Part shown: piece by piece, positions 17,323-25,475 of the stretch
How the letters are laid out: each line of letters starts with the position of its first letter
Position numbering within the stretch: the first letter of the stretch is position 1
From: JBGAHD01 sp044226395
GTDB taxonomy: Bacteria; Pseudomonadota; Gammaproteobacteria; Xanthomonadales; Ahniellaceae
Assembly (NCBI GenBank): GCA_044226395.1
Contig: JBGAHD010000007.1
Span: 62,001-126,000, forward strand
Length of the DNA: 64,000 bases
Direction: 5' to 3'
Made by a program: the position numbers and the translations under genes
The notes under the pieces: model-generated
Told to the model about the DNA's origin: nothing
Database searches by the model: none
What the model saw: only the letters and a program-made list of their open reading frames with translations

Positions 17323-18528
17323 TTACCAGCGCAGATCGAGATACACCATGCGATGGTCGCTGGCGTCGAGCGTGTCGCGATCGGGTTCGGCGATGGTGGG
17401 CCAGAAGACGTGCGCGCCCATGGTGGCGATGCCGGCGCTCGGTAGCACATAGTCAACGCGCAGATTGCCGGCCTTGGGGCCGAACATCGAAGTGTCGGTG
17501 GCTGGCGGCGTGCGTTGCGTGCGGTTGACGCCGTCGAGTTGCAGGCTCGATTCCGCCGCGCCTTCGGATGTGGGCGCAGGTTCGGCGTTGACGCGCTCGT
17601 GCTCGAGCAGTTGTTGCATGGGGTTGCCGTAGGATTCGCCATCATTCGGATCGGCGTTGTGATCGCCCAGGATCACGAAGCGCGCGTTCGGATCGAGCCC
17701 GCCGCGCTGACCGCGATCGTCGCGAATGTAGGCGCCGCGCTTGGGATCGGCGGCGATGTAGTCCGCCCAGAAGCGAATCTCGTCGTGATTGCGCAGGCCG
17801 TTGCGATTCTCCGCGCCGTCGAACACCGGTGGCGTTGGATGATGCGCGAGCACGTGCAGCACGCCGAACGGCGTTGTCACGGGCAAGTCCCAATGACTCT
17901 TCGACGACAATCGCAATTGCCGCCAGACCTTGGCCGAATAGAAATCGTCCTTCGCGTCCGGCAAGCGCGGCCGAAATGCATCGGGCATCTTCGACCACAG
18001 AAACTTCTGAAACGTGCGCGCGTGTTTCGTGTCGATCGGAAAGCGCGACAGCACCACCATGCCGTACTGCCCCGGATGCCGACCGAAACCCCACGCATCG
18101 GCTGGGCCATCGGTCTTGCCATCGCCATCGAGATCAAGACCGCTGGGCACGCCCGTGTTCACGGGCGCGATGAAGGCGTGCTCGTAGTGGATGGGTTCCT
18201 TGCCGTCTTCGGCCACGGCGAGATAGCGGTCGCGGAACAACGCCAGCGCTTTGCCTTTCTCGTCGTAGTCGAATTCGTTGAGCAGCACGATGTCGGGCCG
18301 CACGGTCTGGATGATGCGCGCGGTCTTGCGCGCATTGGCGTCGTCGCCGCGCAGGCGTTCGATCAAGCCACCAGCGCGATCGTCGTTGAGCGAGGTGTTG
18401 AAGGTGGCGACGCGGATGGAGTCGGGCTTCGCGGGCGACGTCGTCGCGGGCTCGTCGGCGCGCGCGGTCGTGGCGTGGACGAAGACTCCCAGAATCAGGG
18501 CGCAACACACGAGCGTGATCGGGCGCAT
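17323..18528 (-). CDS. secreted endonuclease/exonuclease/phosphatase (EEP) family protein
   Basis: The 401-residue product has a clear signal peptide (hydrophobic VCCALILGVFVHA, then TTARADEP), so it is exported. EEP landmarks appear in order: VATFNTSL near the mature N-terminus, the metal-binding Glu in VLLNEFDY, LGDHNADP (usually GDxN), and the C-terminal SDHRMVYLDL with catalytic Asp-His. Members include extracellular nucleases and phosphodiesterases; the substrate cannot be told. It lies 40 bases upstream of the racemase on the same strand. Residues 300-350 contain a Thr/Pro-rich insertion. Confidence 0.85.
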   Translation of the reverse strand: MRPITLVCCALILGVFVHATTARADEPATTSPAKPDSIRVATFNTSLNDDRAGGLIERLRGDDANARKTARIIQTVRPDIVLLNEFDYDEKGKALALFRDRYLAVAEDGKEPIHYEHAFIAPVNTGVPSGLDLDGDGKTDGPADAWGFGRHPGQYGMVVLSRFPIDTKHARTFQKFLWSKMPDAFRPRLPDAKDDFYSAKVWRQLRLSSKSHWDLPVTTPFGVLHVLAHHPTPPVFDGAENRNGLRNHDEIRFWADYIAADPKRGAYIRDDRGQRGGLDPNARFVILGDHNADPNDGESYGNPMQQLLEHERVNAEPAPTSEGAAESSLQLDGVNRTQRTPPATDTSMFGPKAGNLRVDYVLPSAGIATMGAHVFWPTIAEPDRDTLDASDHRMVYLDLRW

Positions 18529-18559
18529 GAGCAGGTTTCGCGGCGGTGGAAAGCGAAGC

Positions 18560-19279
18560 TTAGCGGACGGGCGCGGCGAGCGTGCGACTCCACGCCTGAC
18601 CGCGCAACACTTCCAGCGGCTGGAAGTTCTGCTTGTACCCCATCTTCGGATGACCGGCGATCCAGTAACCCAAATACAAATGAGGCAGGTTCAGCGCTTC
18701 GCACCAGCGCAGTTGGCTGAGCACGCAGAAGGTGCCCAGGCCGCGCGCGGTCTCTTCGGGGTCGTAGAAGGTATAGACCGAGGAAAGCCCCATGCGCGTG
18801 ATGTCGGTCACGGCCACGGCGAGCAGGTGCTTGCCCTCGCGCACGGTCATGAAGCGCGTGGGGCTCCAGGGACTTGTGAGAAACCGCGAGAAGTCCTCGG
18901 GTGCGGGTTCGTCCATGCCGCCGCCGCGATGACGATGGCTCAGATAGCGGTAATAGAGATCGAAGTATTCATCGGTGAGGCTGGGCGCCACGTCGGTCAC
19001 GATCAGATCGGCATTGCGCTTGAGGTTGCGGCGCTGGCTGCGATCGGGCGTGAAGTCGCGCACGGGCACGCGCGCGGGGATGCAGGCCTGGCAGCGCGCG
19101 CACGCGGGGCGATAGATGTGACCGCCCGCTCGGCGGAATCCGCGCGCCAACGCGACGTCGTAAACGGCCGGCAGATCGTCGGCCAGGGGATCGATGACGA
19201 GGTTCTGCGCCGAACGCTCGGCGAAATAGCCGCAAGCGTGCGGCAGGGTCTTGAGCAGGCGTACGGCGTCGGAGCGCAT
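18560..19279 (-). CDS. bpt: aspartate/glutamate leucyltransferase (bacterial N-end rule, Bpt)
   Basis: This 239-residue protein transfers Leu from Leu-tRNA to proteins with N-terminal Asp or Glu, marking them for ClpAP through ClpS. The N-terminal half has the family's Cys-rich cluster (HACGYF and CARCQACIPAR). The C-terminal GNAT-like half has YYRYLSHRHRGGGM, YTFYDPE and the highly conserved YLGYWIAGHPKMGYK. The length fits the family (about 230-250). It is often annotated as arginyltransferase in proteobacteria. ATG 19279; it lies upstream of the EEP gene on the same strand. Confidence 0.93.
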   Translation of the reverse strand: MRSDAVRLLKTLPHACGYFAERSAQNLVIDPLADDLPAVYDVALARGFRRAGGHIYRPACARCQACIPARVPVRDFTPDRSQRRNLKRNADLIVTDVAPSLTDEYFDLYYRYLSHRHRGGGMDEPAPEDFSRFLTSPWSPTRFMTVREGKHLLAVAVTDITRMGLSSVYTFYDPEETARGLGTFCVLSQLRWCEALNLPHLYLGYWIAGHPKMGYKQNFQPLEVLRGQAWSRTLAAPVR

Positions 19280-19370
19280 GGCGGTAGTCCTCGCCGTCGA
19301 TTCTCGCGCCGTCGGGTCGGGATTTGAACCCCGACCCGACGAACGCTGTTGCCGCGCGTCGCGCCCGGGT

Positions 19371-22300
19371 TTACTCGAACAGCGTGGTGTCTTGCACCAC
19401 GCGCACGTCCTTGGGCGCGAGCTTGAGCGGGTATTTCTGAATCACCTTGTCTTCGGCCAGCAGGTCCGCCGGCTTGTCGCTGTTGTACTTGATCGGCGAG
19501 GGCGCGCCGCTGCTCAGGGCCTTGGCCAGGCCGGCCGCGTCCTTGGCGACGAAGACGAACTGGAACTGATCGGGCTTGATGTGCGCGCGAATCGCCGCGT
19601 TGACCTTGTCGAGCGTCAGCGCCGCCAGACCTTCGCGCACGTATTGTTTGAACTCCGGCGTGCCGTAGTAGCTGCTGTCGAAGGCATAGCCGAGCTGACG
19701 CGTCTGCGTGGCTGTCAGGTTGGTGACGAACTTGCTCAGGAAGGCGCGCGAGGCCTCGAACTGCTCGGCGTTCATGCCATTCTTGACCAGCTTCTCGATC
19801 TCGAACAGCGCCGCGCGCGTGGCGAAGACGGCGTCGTTGTTGTCGCGCAGCGGACGCAACCAAATTTGGAACAGATCATTGCGACGCGCGAAGTTCGGCT
19901 GCGGCTGCATCAAATACATGCCGTACGGGAAGTACTCGATGTAGGCGTAGTCGCCATAGTTCATGCCGCGCGCTTCGCGGATGCGGTTGTACAGATGCGC
20001 GGAGGAATTGCGGTGCTCGCCCAACCACGAACGCACCAACCACAGTGCCAGCCAATCCGGATCGCCACGCTTGATCGTCAGCGGCGCGCCAAACGACACG
20101 GCCACGGCCGGCGCTTCTTTCTGGATGATGGTCGCCGTGCGCTTGGTCGGCACGGGCGCGGCGGGTACGTCGAACGGACGCTTCTTCTGGAAGCCGATCT
20201 GCACCAGCGGCGCCAGCATCACCGAACGGAATTCCGGCGTATAGCCACCGGCGATGCCGACCGTGATGCGGCCGCGCTGGATGAACTTGTTGTAGAAATC
20301 GCGCACGTCGTCGAGCGTGATCGACTCGACGTCCTTGAGCTTGCCCAAGGTCAAGGTGCCATACGGATGGTCGGGGCCGTAGACTTTTTCGTACAGCGCT
20401 TCCTTGGCCAGTTCCTCGTCGTTGTTGGCGCGCAGGCTCACGCGGATGGCGTTGATCTGGGCTTGCTTGACGCGTTGGAAATCATCCTCGCGGAAACCGG
20501 GCGTGGCGATCTGTTCCATCACCGTGGTCCACCACGGCTTGACGTTGTCGCGATGCACGGTGCCGGCGAACTTGATCATCTCCTTGTCGACCTGCACGGT
20601 CAGCGGCGCGGCGTAGGGATACAGCGCGGCCTGGATCTCGTCGAAGCTGCGCTTGTCCGAACCGCCCTGCGTCAGCAACGACGCGGTCAGCGCCGCCAGA
20701 CCTTTCTTGCCGTTGGGATCGAGCGCGGCGCCGGCATCGACCATCACCACCAGATCGATCAGCGGCGAGTCGCTGGGCTGCTCGACCACGGGCACGGTGA
20801 ACACCATCTCGTCGGCCGACCAGCGTTCCGATTCATTGGCATAGTTCACCAGGCGATAGTGTTCGAGGTTGTCGCGGGTCGGCTCGGCCGGCTTTTCTTC
20901 CTTGACCACTTCGGCTTTCGCCGGCGCGGCTTGACGCGCGCCGGCCACCAGACCATCGATGGCGCGGAAATCGTTCGCGCCCGCGAGCGCTTCGCCATTG
21001 GCGATCGACACCACGGAACGCTGTCCATCGGTGAACACGCGATCGGCGGCGGCGCGCACTTGCTCGGGCGTCAGCGCGTCGAAGGTGGCGTAGTAGCGAT
21101 TGATCGTTTCCAGATCGCGCTCGTAGTGCGCAAACGACGCGACGATCGCGCCAACGCTAGCCGAACTGTTGAGGCCCGCGGCGAAACCGTACTTGAGCGC
21201 GGACTTGGTGTCGGCGAGTTTCTTCGCATCGATCAAGCGCGTGCGCGCGGCAAAGACCGCGTCCTGGATCGCCGCCGTCACCGCCGGCGCGTGCTTGGCA
21301 TCGGTCAGGCGCACGGCTAGACCGGTCAAGCCGCTGTCGACATTGCGCGACGGCTGAAAGAACAGCTGATCGACCCAGCGTTCTTTCACGACGATCTTCT
21401 TGTACAGCTCGGACGTGGTGCCGAAATACTCTTCGCCCAGCACGGCCATAGCCGCGAACTCGGGGCTCTTGGCATCGAACGCGGGCGACTTCCAGCCGAC
21501 CAGAATCCACGGCAAGGTCGGGCCTTGCCAGGCCACGTGTTCGTAACGCGCTTCGGTCTGCGCCGGTTCGGTCGGGATCTCGATCTTGTAGTTGCCGCGC
21601 TGCCAGCCGCCGAAATACTTCTTCACCAGCTCGAAGGTCGGCTCGAGTTCGACATCACCAGTGATGATGACGGTCGCGTACTCCGGGCGATACCAGCGAT
21701 CGAAGAACGTGTGCGCGTAGGCGATCTGGTCGGGCATCGCCTCGATGTCCTTGAAGAAGCCCATCGCGTTGTGCTTGTACGTGTGCGTGGTGTAGGCGAT
21801 GTCCTGCAGGCGCTCGAAGCCCTTGGCCAGCGGATTGGAGAAGTTTTTCAGGTACTCGCCCTTGACCGCGAGTGCTTCGGTGCGGAACTGCTCTTCGCTG
21901 AACTTGAGGTTGGCGAAGCGATCGGCCTCGACTTCGAGAATGCGCTCGAGATCGGCGGTGGTGAAGTTGGTGTAGTAGTTCGTGTAGTCGTCGTCGGTGT
22001 AGGCGTTCTGATCGGCGCCGGCGGCCTTGATTACCGCGCCATACGCATCGGCCGGATACTTGTCGGTGCCGCGGAACATCATGTGTTCGAAGAAATGCGC
22101 GAAGCCGGTCTTGCCGTCCTCGATTTCGTTGCGCGAACCGGTCTGCATCGGGATCTGCACCGAGACCGTGTCCTTGAACGGCGCCTGGATCACGATCACG
22201 CGCAGGCCGTTGTCGAGATCGCGCTGCAGATAGGGCAGGTCGAGCAGTTTCTTCGGCGCGGGCGCCGGCGCCGGTTGCTCCGGCTGGGCGGCGGGCGCGG

Positions 22301-22385
22301 GCTTGCGCGCGGCGGTCGGCGCCGACCACAGGCCCGCGACGAGCGCGAAACCGGCCAGCGAGGCAAGGACGTGACGAAGTGGCAT
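19371..22385 (-). CDS. M16 family zinc metallopeptidase (pitrilysin/PqqL-like), two-repeat form
   Basis: The 1004-residue protein carries a signal peptide (SLAGFALVAGLWSAPTAA) and should be periplasmic. The inverted zinc motif HFFEH is at 97-101, with the third ligand expected in the EEQFRTEALAVKGEY helix about 75 residues later. The C-terminal half is a second, inactive M16 repeat, as expected for this clam-shell family. A Pro/Ala linker follows the signal peptide. Members degrade small peptides and transit or signal fragments. It stands alone on the minus strand, with 91 bases to bpt. Confidence 0.92.
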   Translation of the reverse strand: MPLRHVLASLAGFALVAGLWSAPTAARKPAPAAQPEQPAPAPAPKKLLDLPYLQRDLDNGLRVIVIQAPFKDTVSVQIPMQTGSRNEIEDGKTGFAHFFEHMMFRGTDKYPADAYGAVIKAAGADQNAYTDDDYTNYYTNFTTADLERILEVEADRFANLKFSEEQFRTEALAVKGEYLKNFSNPLAKGFERLQDIAYTTHTYKHNAMGFFKDIEAMPDQIAYAHTFFDRWYRPEYATVIITGDVELEPTFELVKKYFGGWQRGNYKIEIPTEPAQTEARYEHVAWQGPTLPWILVGWKSPAFDAKSPEFAAMAVLGEEYFGTTSELYKKIVVKERWVDQLFFQPSRNVDSGLTGLAVRLTDAKHAPAVTAAIQDAVFAARTRLIDAKKLADTKSALKYGFAAGLNSSASVGAIVASFAHYERDLETINRYYATFDALTPEQVRAAADRVFTDGQRSVVSIANGEALAGANDFRAIDGLVAGARQAAPAKAEVVKEEKPAEPTRDNLEHYRLVNYANESERWSADEMVFTVPVVEQPSDSPLIDLVVMVDAGAALDPNGKKGLAALTASLLTQGGSDKRSFDEIQAALYPYAAPLTVQVDKEMIKFAGTVHRDNVKPWWTTVMEQIATPGFREDDFQRVKQAQINAIRVSLRANNDEELAKEALYEKVYGPDHPYGTLTLGKLKDVESITLDDVRDFYNKFIQRGRITVGIAGGYTPEFRSVMLAPLVQIGFQKKRPFDVPAAPVPTKRTATIIQKEAPAVAVSFGAPLTIKRGDPDWLALWLVRSWLGEHRNSSAHLYNRIREARGMNYGDYAYIEYFPYGMYLMQPQPNFARRNDLFQIWLRPLRDNNDAVFATRAALFEIEKLVKNGMNAEQFEASRAFLSKFVTNLTATQTRQLGYAFDSSYYGTPEFKQYVREGLAALTLDKVNAAIRAHIKPDQFQFVFVAKDAAGLAKALSSGAPSPIKYNSDKPADLLAEDKVIQKYPLKLAPKDVRVVQDTTLFE

Positions 22386-22459
22386 GCGTGTGTCTCCCGA
22401 AATCTGTCAGGGCCGCGCGCGACCCGTGGCGTGAACCGACGACGGACTGCCGTCGTCGA

Positions 22460-22855
22460 TCAGAAGTTCCCGAACAACTTGAAGGCGACCAGGGCCGCGC
22501 CGGCCAGCGCCACCCCGAACAGGATCATGCGCAGCCGCATCGCGCCCGAACTCGCGCGCGCGGGCTCGGGTTCGATCGCGGGGGGCAGGTAGCTCGCGCT
22601 TTCCGGCCGCGTGGAATCGAGCAGCAAGCCGGCCTCGCGCAGGATCTGGCGCGCGCGCGGATAGTCCTCGGACTGCACTACCCACAGCGCCGGCCAGCGA
22701 TACCCCGATTGCCGGTCGCTGTAGCTGAAGTCGCGATTGGTCGCGCGGTTCCAGGTGCGCGCGTCGGTCATGCGCGTGTCGATGCCGGCGTCGCGCAACA
22801 TGGCGTCGACGGTCTGCACGTTATCCAGTCGCGGCGAAGTGAAAATCTGGCGCAT
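22460..22855 (-). CDS. DUF2007 family protein with C-terminal membrane anchor
   Basis: This 131-residue protein begins MRQIFTSPRLDNVQ, typical of DUF2007, described as a putative prokaryotic signal-transducing domain. It keeps the WALWVV...DYPRARQIL pattern. A single hydrophobic segment (MILFGVALAGAALVAF) at the C-terminus predicts a tail anchor in the inner membrane. ATG 22855 sits two bases after the tesB stop, so the two are co-transcribed. Function unknown. Confidence 0.8.
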   Translation of the reverse strand: MRQIFTSPRLDNVQTVDAMLRDAGIDTRMTDARTWNRATNRDFSYSDRQSGYRWPALWVVQSEDYPRARQILREAGLLLDSTRPESASYLPPAIEPEPARASSGAMRLRMILFGVALAGAALVAFKLFGNF

Positions 22856-22857
22856 GC

Positions 22858-23739
22858 TCAGGCCTTGTCCGGGGTCGCGTCGACGATGCGAATCAAGCCT
22901 TCCTGCGCGGTCGACGCCACCAGCTTGCCATCGCGCGAATAGATCATGCCGCGCGCCAAGCCGCGCGCGCCTTGCGCGCTGGGGCTGTCGCAGGAATACA
23001 GCAGCCACTCGTCGATGCGAAACGGACGATGAAACCACATCGCATGATCGAGACTCGCCATCTGCACATTGGGCTGCAAATACGAAATGCCATGCGGCAA
23101 GGTCGCGGTGCCGATCAGATGAAAGTCCGAGGCGTAGGCCAGCAGCGCCCGATGCAGCTCCGGCTCGTCGCTGATGCGATCGGCCAGGCGAAACCACACG
23201 TGCTGAAACGGCGGACGCTTGGGCACGCGGATCTCGTCGCGCGGATAGACGTGGCGGAATTCGAACGGGCCCTTCTGCGCCAGCCAGCGCTGCAACTTGG
23301 CGCTGATGTGAGAAAAGCGCACGGGGTCGATGGGCTCGGGGATTTCGAGTTCCTCGGGCTTGGGCACTTCGGGCATGCCGAGCTGATGCTCGGGGCCAGG
23401 CTCGACGTGCTGGAACGACGCCGACATCACGAAGATCTGCTGCCCGTGCTGAATCGCCTGCACGCGGCGCGTGGAGAAACTCTTGCCGTCGCGCGTGCGC
23501 TCTACTTCGTAGACGATCGGCGCTTCGATATTGCCCGCGCGCAGGAAGTACGCATGCAGCGAATGCACCTGACGACCGTCCTCGACCGTGCGTTGCGCCG
23601 CCGACAAGGCCTGGCCCAGCACCTGACCGCCGAACACGAAGCGCGTGCCGATGTCGCGGCTCTGGCCGCGGAACAGATTGTCCTCGAGCCGCTCCAGTTG
23701 CAGCAGGTCGATGACTTCGCCGACGACGGGTTTGGGCAT
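22858..23739 (-). CDS. tesB: acyl-CoA thioesterase II
   Basis: The 293-residue product matches TesB in length and order: double hot-dog fold, NLFRGQS, FGGQVLGQAL, VHSLHAYFLRAG, LLAYASDFHLIG with the catalytic Asp, and SLDHAMWFHRPF plus ARGLARGMIYSRDGKLVAS at the end. It hydrolyses medium- and long-chain acyl-CoA to free fatty acid and CoA in the cytoplasm. I chose ATG 23739 over an upstream in-frame TTG at 23757, because E. coli TesB has a similarly short leader. The DUF2007 gene follows by two bases. Confidence 0.93.
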   Translation of the reverse strand: MPKPVVGEVIDLLQLERLEDNLFRGQSRDIGTRFVFGGQVLGQALSAAQRTVEDGRQVHSLHAYFLRAGNIEAPIVYEVERTRDGKSFSTRRVQAIQHGQQIFVMSASFQHVEPGPEHQLGMPEVPKPEELEIPEPIDPVRFSHISAKLQRWLAQKGPFEFRHVYPRDEIRVPKRPPFQHVWFRLADRISDEPELHRALLAYASDFHLIGTATLPHGISYLQPNVQMASLDHAMWFHRPFRIDEWLLYSCDSPSAQGARGLARGMIYSRDGKLVASTAQEGLIRIVDATPDKA

Positions 23740-23786
23740 GTCAGGCACGCGGCTCAAGGGCCGCGCAGTATAGCGGGCGGGGCGGC

Positions 23787-24365
23787 TCAGTCCGAAGCGG
23801 CCTCGGGCGGGGCGGTCAGCGGCACGGCCGCCAGCACACGCGGCCAGGGGAACAGCTCGCCCGGGTCGCGCTTGCGCCGCACGGTCAGGGTCGGGTCGTC
23901 GGTGGCGGCGATGTCGCCGCGATCCAGGGCCTCGTGGCCGGCGATGTAGCGCAGGCTCGGGTATTGCGCGCGCAAGGCGCGCAGCAGGGCGATCAGGGCA
24001 TCGATCTGGGCGATGGAATAGGGCTCGACCATGGCCTGTCGGCGCGAGTCGTACCAGTCGGGATAGCGGCCGAGATTGACCAGTTCAATCCCGATCGAGC
24101 GCGGATTGAAGCCGCGCGTGTGATTGGCCGTGCGGCCGGGCTCGACGAACTCGAAGATGCGACCGTCGCGATCGATGTAGTAGTGGCCGCTGGCGCCGGT
24201 GCCCGTGTCGGCGTAGAGCACGCGCTCGCCGTACTCGCGCGCCAGGGCCATGTCGGGCAGCTCGGTGCAGTGGATCACCACCAGATCGATCGCCGACGCG
24301 GGACGCTCGGCGAGCTGCTCGACATAGGGCAGGGGCCAGTGCTGGACGGGCAGATCGATCGGCAT
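23787..24365 (-). CDS. N-acetylmuramoyl-L-alanine amidase (Amidase_2, AmpD-like fold)
   Basis: The 192-residue protein has Amidase_2 landmarks: LVVIHCTE (first zinc His), GHYYIDRDGRIFEFV, NHTRGFNPRSIGIELVN, AGHEALDRGDI, and KRDPGELFPW with the last zinc ligand region. It cleaves the bond between MurNAc and L-Ala in peptidoglycan or its fragments. No signal peptide is seen from ATG 24365, which fits cytoplasmic AmpD-type recycling. The open frame extends far upstream, but that part is the shadow of the divergent MOSC gene. Confidence 0.88.
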   Translation of the reverse strand: MPIDLPVQHWPLPYVEQLAERPASAIDLVVIHCTELPDMALAREYGERVLYADTGTGASGHYYIDRDGRIFEFVEPGRTANHTRGFNPRSIGIELVNLGRYPDWYDSRRQAMVEPYSIAQIDALIALLRALRAQYPSLRYIAGHEALDRGDIAATDDPTLTVRRKRDPGELFPWPRVLAAVPLTAPPEAASD

Positions 24366-24430
24366 GGCGAACTCGCGCGGGGACCGCGCAAGTCTCGCAT
24401 GGGGCCGCGCGCGCGCGGTAGCATGCGCGG

Positions 24431-24955
24431 ATGAACTCGCGGTTTCTCGCCGAAAGGTCCGAACTGCGCGCCTTGATGGCGCGGCACGCGCGGCCCGGTC
24501 GCCTGGAATGGTTGGGCCTGCGCCCCGCGCGCGACGTGGCGATGCGGGCGGTGGACACGGTCGAGGCCGTGACCGCGCGCGGTCTCGTCGGCGATCGCTA
24601 CGCGGGCAGCGGCAAGCGGCAGGTGACCTTGATCCAGGCCGAACATTTGCCCGTGATCGCGGCGATTCTCGGCGTTGACGCGGTCGCGGCGGCGACCTTG
24701 CGGCGCAATCTCGTGGTCTCGGGCGTGAGCGTGTTGGCGCTGAAGAATCGGCGCTTTCGCATCGGCGAGGTCGTGCTCGAAGGCGCGGGTCCGTGCGAGC
24801 CCTGCTCGCGCATGGAGCGCGCGCTCGGCACGGGCGGCTACAACGCGATGCGCGGTCATGGTGGCATCTGCGCGCGCGTGATCGCGGGCGGACAACTTCG
24901 CTTGGGCGACGCGGTGTACGACATCGGCGACGCGGAAACGGCAAAGGACGATTAG
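24431..24955 (+). CDS. MOSC domain protein
   Basis: The 174-residue single-domain protein shows MOSC features: GLVGDRYAGSGKRQVTLIQ, LRRNLVVSGV, FRIGEVVLEG and the conserved Cys pair region GPCEPCSRME. MOSC domains bind the molybdenum cofactor or carry activated sulfur on a Cys. Here the domain stands alone, as in YiiM-type proteins. It is divergent from the amidase gene and begins an operon with the alpha/beta hydrolase (one base between them) and RlmKL. Confidence 0.88.
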   Translation: MNSRFLAERSELRALMARHARPGRLEWLGLRPARDVAMRAVDTVEAVTARGLVGDRYAGSGKRQVTLIQAEHLPVIAAILGVDAVAAATLRRNLVVSGVSVLALKNRRFRIGEVVLEGAGPCEPCSRMERALGTGGYNAMRGHGGICARVIAGGQLRLGDAVYDIGDAETAKDD

Positions 24956-24956
24956 C

Positions 24957-25475
24957 GTGACAAGCAAAGGCATGGTCCTGCTCTCGCATGGCCTGGAAAG
25001 CGGACCGGACGCGACCAAGGTCACGGCCATGGCGGCGGTGGCGCGCGAACTGGGCTGGGACGAAGTGCGTCCCGATTACCGCGATCTCGATGTCACGCGC
25101 ATCCCGGCCAATCTCGATCGTCGTCTCGAGCGCTTGATCGACGCCGTGCCGCGCGACGTGCCGATCGTGTTCGCCGGGTCGAGCATGGGCGCTTTCATCT
25201 CGGGCCTAGCCTCGCTGCGCGTGCCGTGTCGCGGCGTGTTTCTGTTGGCGCCGCCGATGCGCATTCCCGGTTACGCGCGCGAGTTCGACGTCGCGCGCGT
25301 GCCGACCGCGATCGTGCACGGTTGGGACGATGAGTTGATTCCGGCTGACGAGGTGATCGCCTTCGCGCACGCGCGGCGTTTGCCGCTACATCTGGTCGAT
25401 GACAGTCATCGCTTGAGCGCGCACGTGGACATTACCGCGCGTTGGTTTGGCTTGTTCCTCGAGGGCTTGCGGTGA
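24957..25475 (+). CDS. small alpha/beta hydrolase
   Basis: The 172-residue protein has the compact hydrolase fold: LLSHGLES (oxyanion region), the nucleophile elbow GSSMGAF, the acid in HGWDDELIP and the catalytic His in DDSHRLS. This resembles RBBP9/YdeN-like or UPF0227-type small esterases. The substrate is unknown. The start is GTG 24957, one base after the MOSC stop, and its stop overlaps the rlmKL GTG by four bases, so the three genes form an operon. Confidence 0.8.
   Translation: MTSKGMVLLSHGLESGPDATKVTAMAAVARELGWDEVRPDYRDLDVTRIPANLDRRLERLIDAVPRDVPIVFAGSSMGAFISGLASLRVPCRGVFLLAPPMRIPGYAREFDVARVPTAIVHGWDDELIPADEVIAFAHARRLPLHLVDDSHRLSAHVDITARWFGLFLEGLR

Noticed and set aside
17283..17645. 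N-terminal extension of the racemase to 351 residues
   Set aside because: The extension overlaps the EEP gene, and ATG 17282 has a good ribosome binding site and the standard racemase N-terminus.
19251..21320. 689-codon plus-strand open frame
   Set aside because: It is antisense to the M16 peptidase and bpt genes and has the Arg/His/Val-rich composition of a GC-rich shadow frame.
22858..23757. TTG at 23757 as the tesB start
   Set aside because: ATG 23739 gives a length and N-terminus closer to known TesB.
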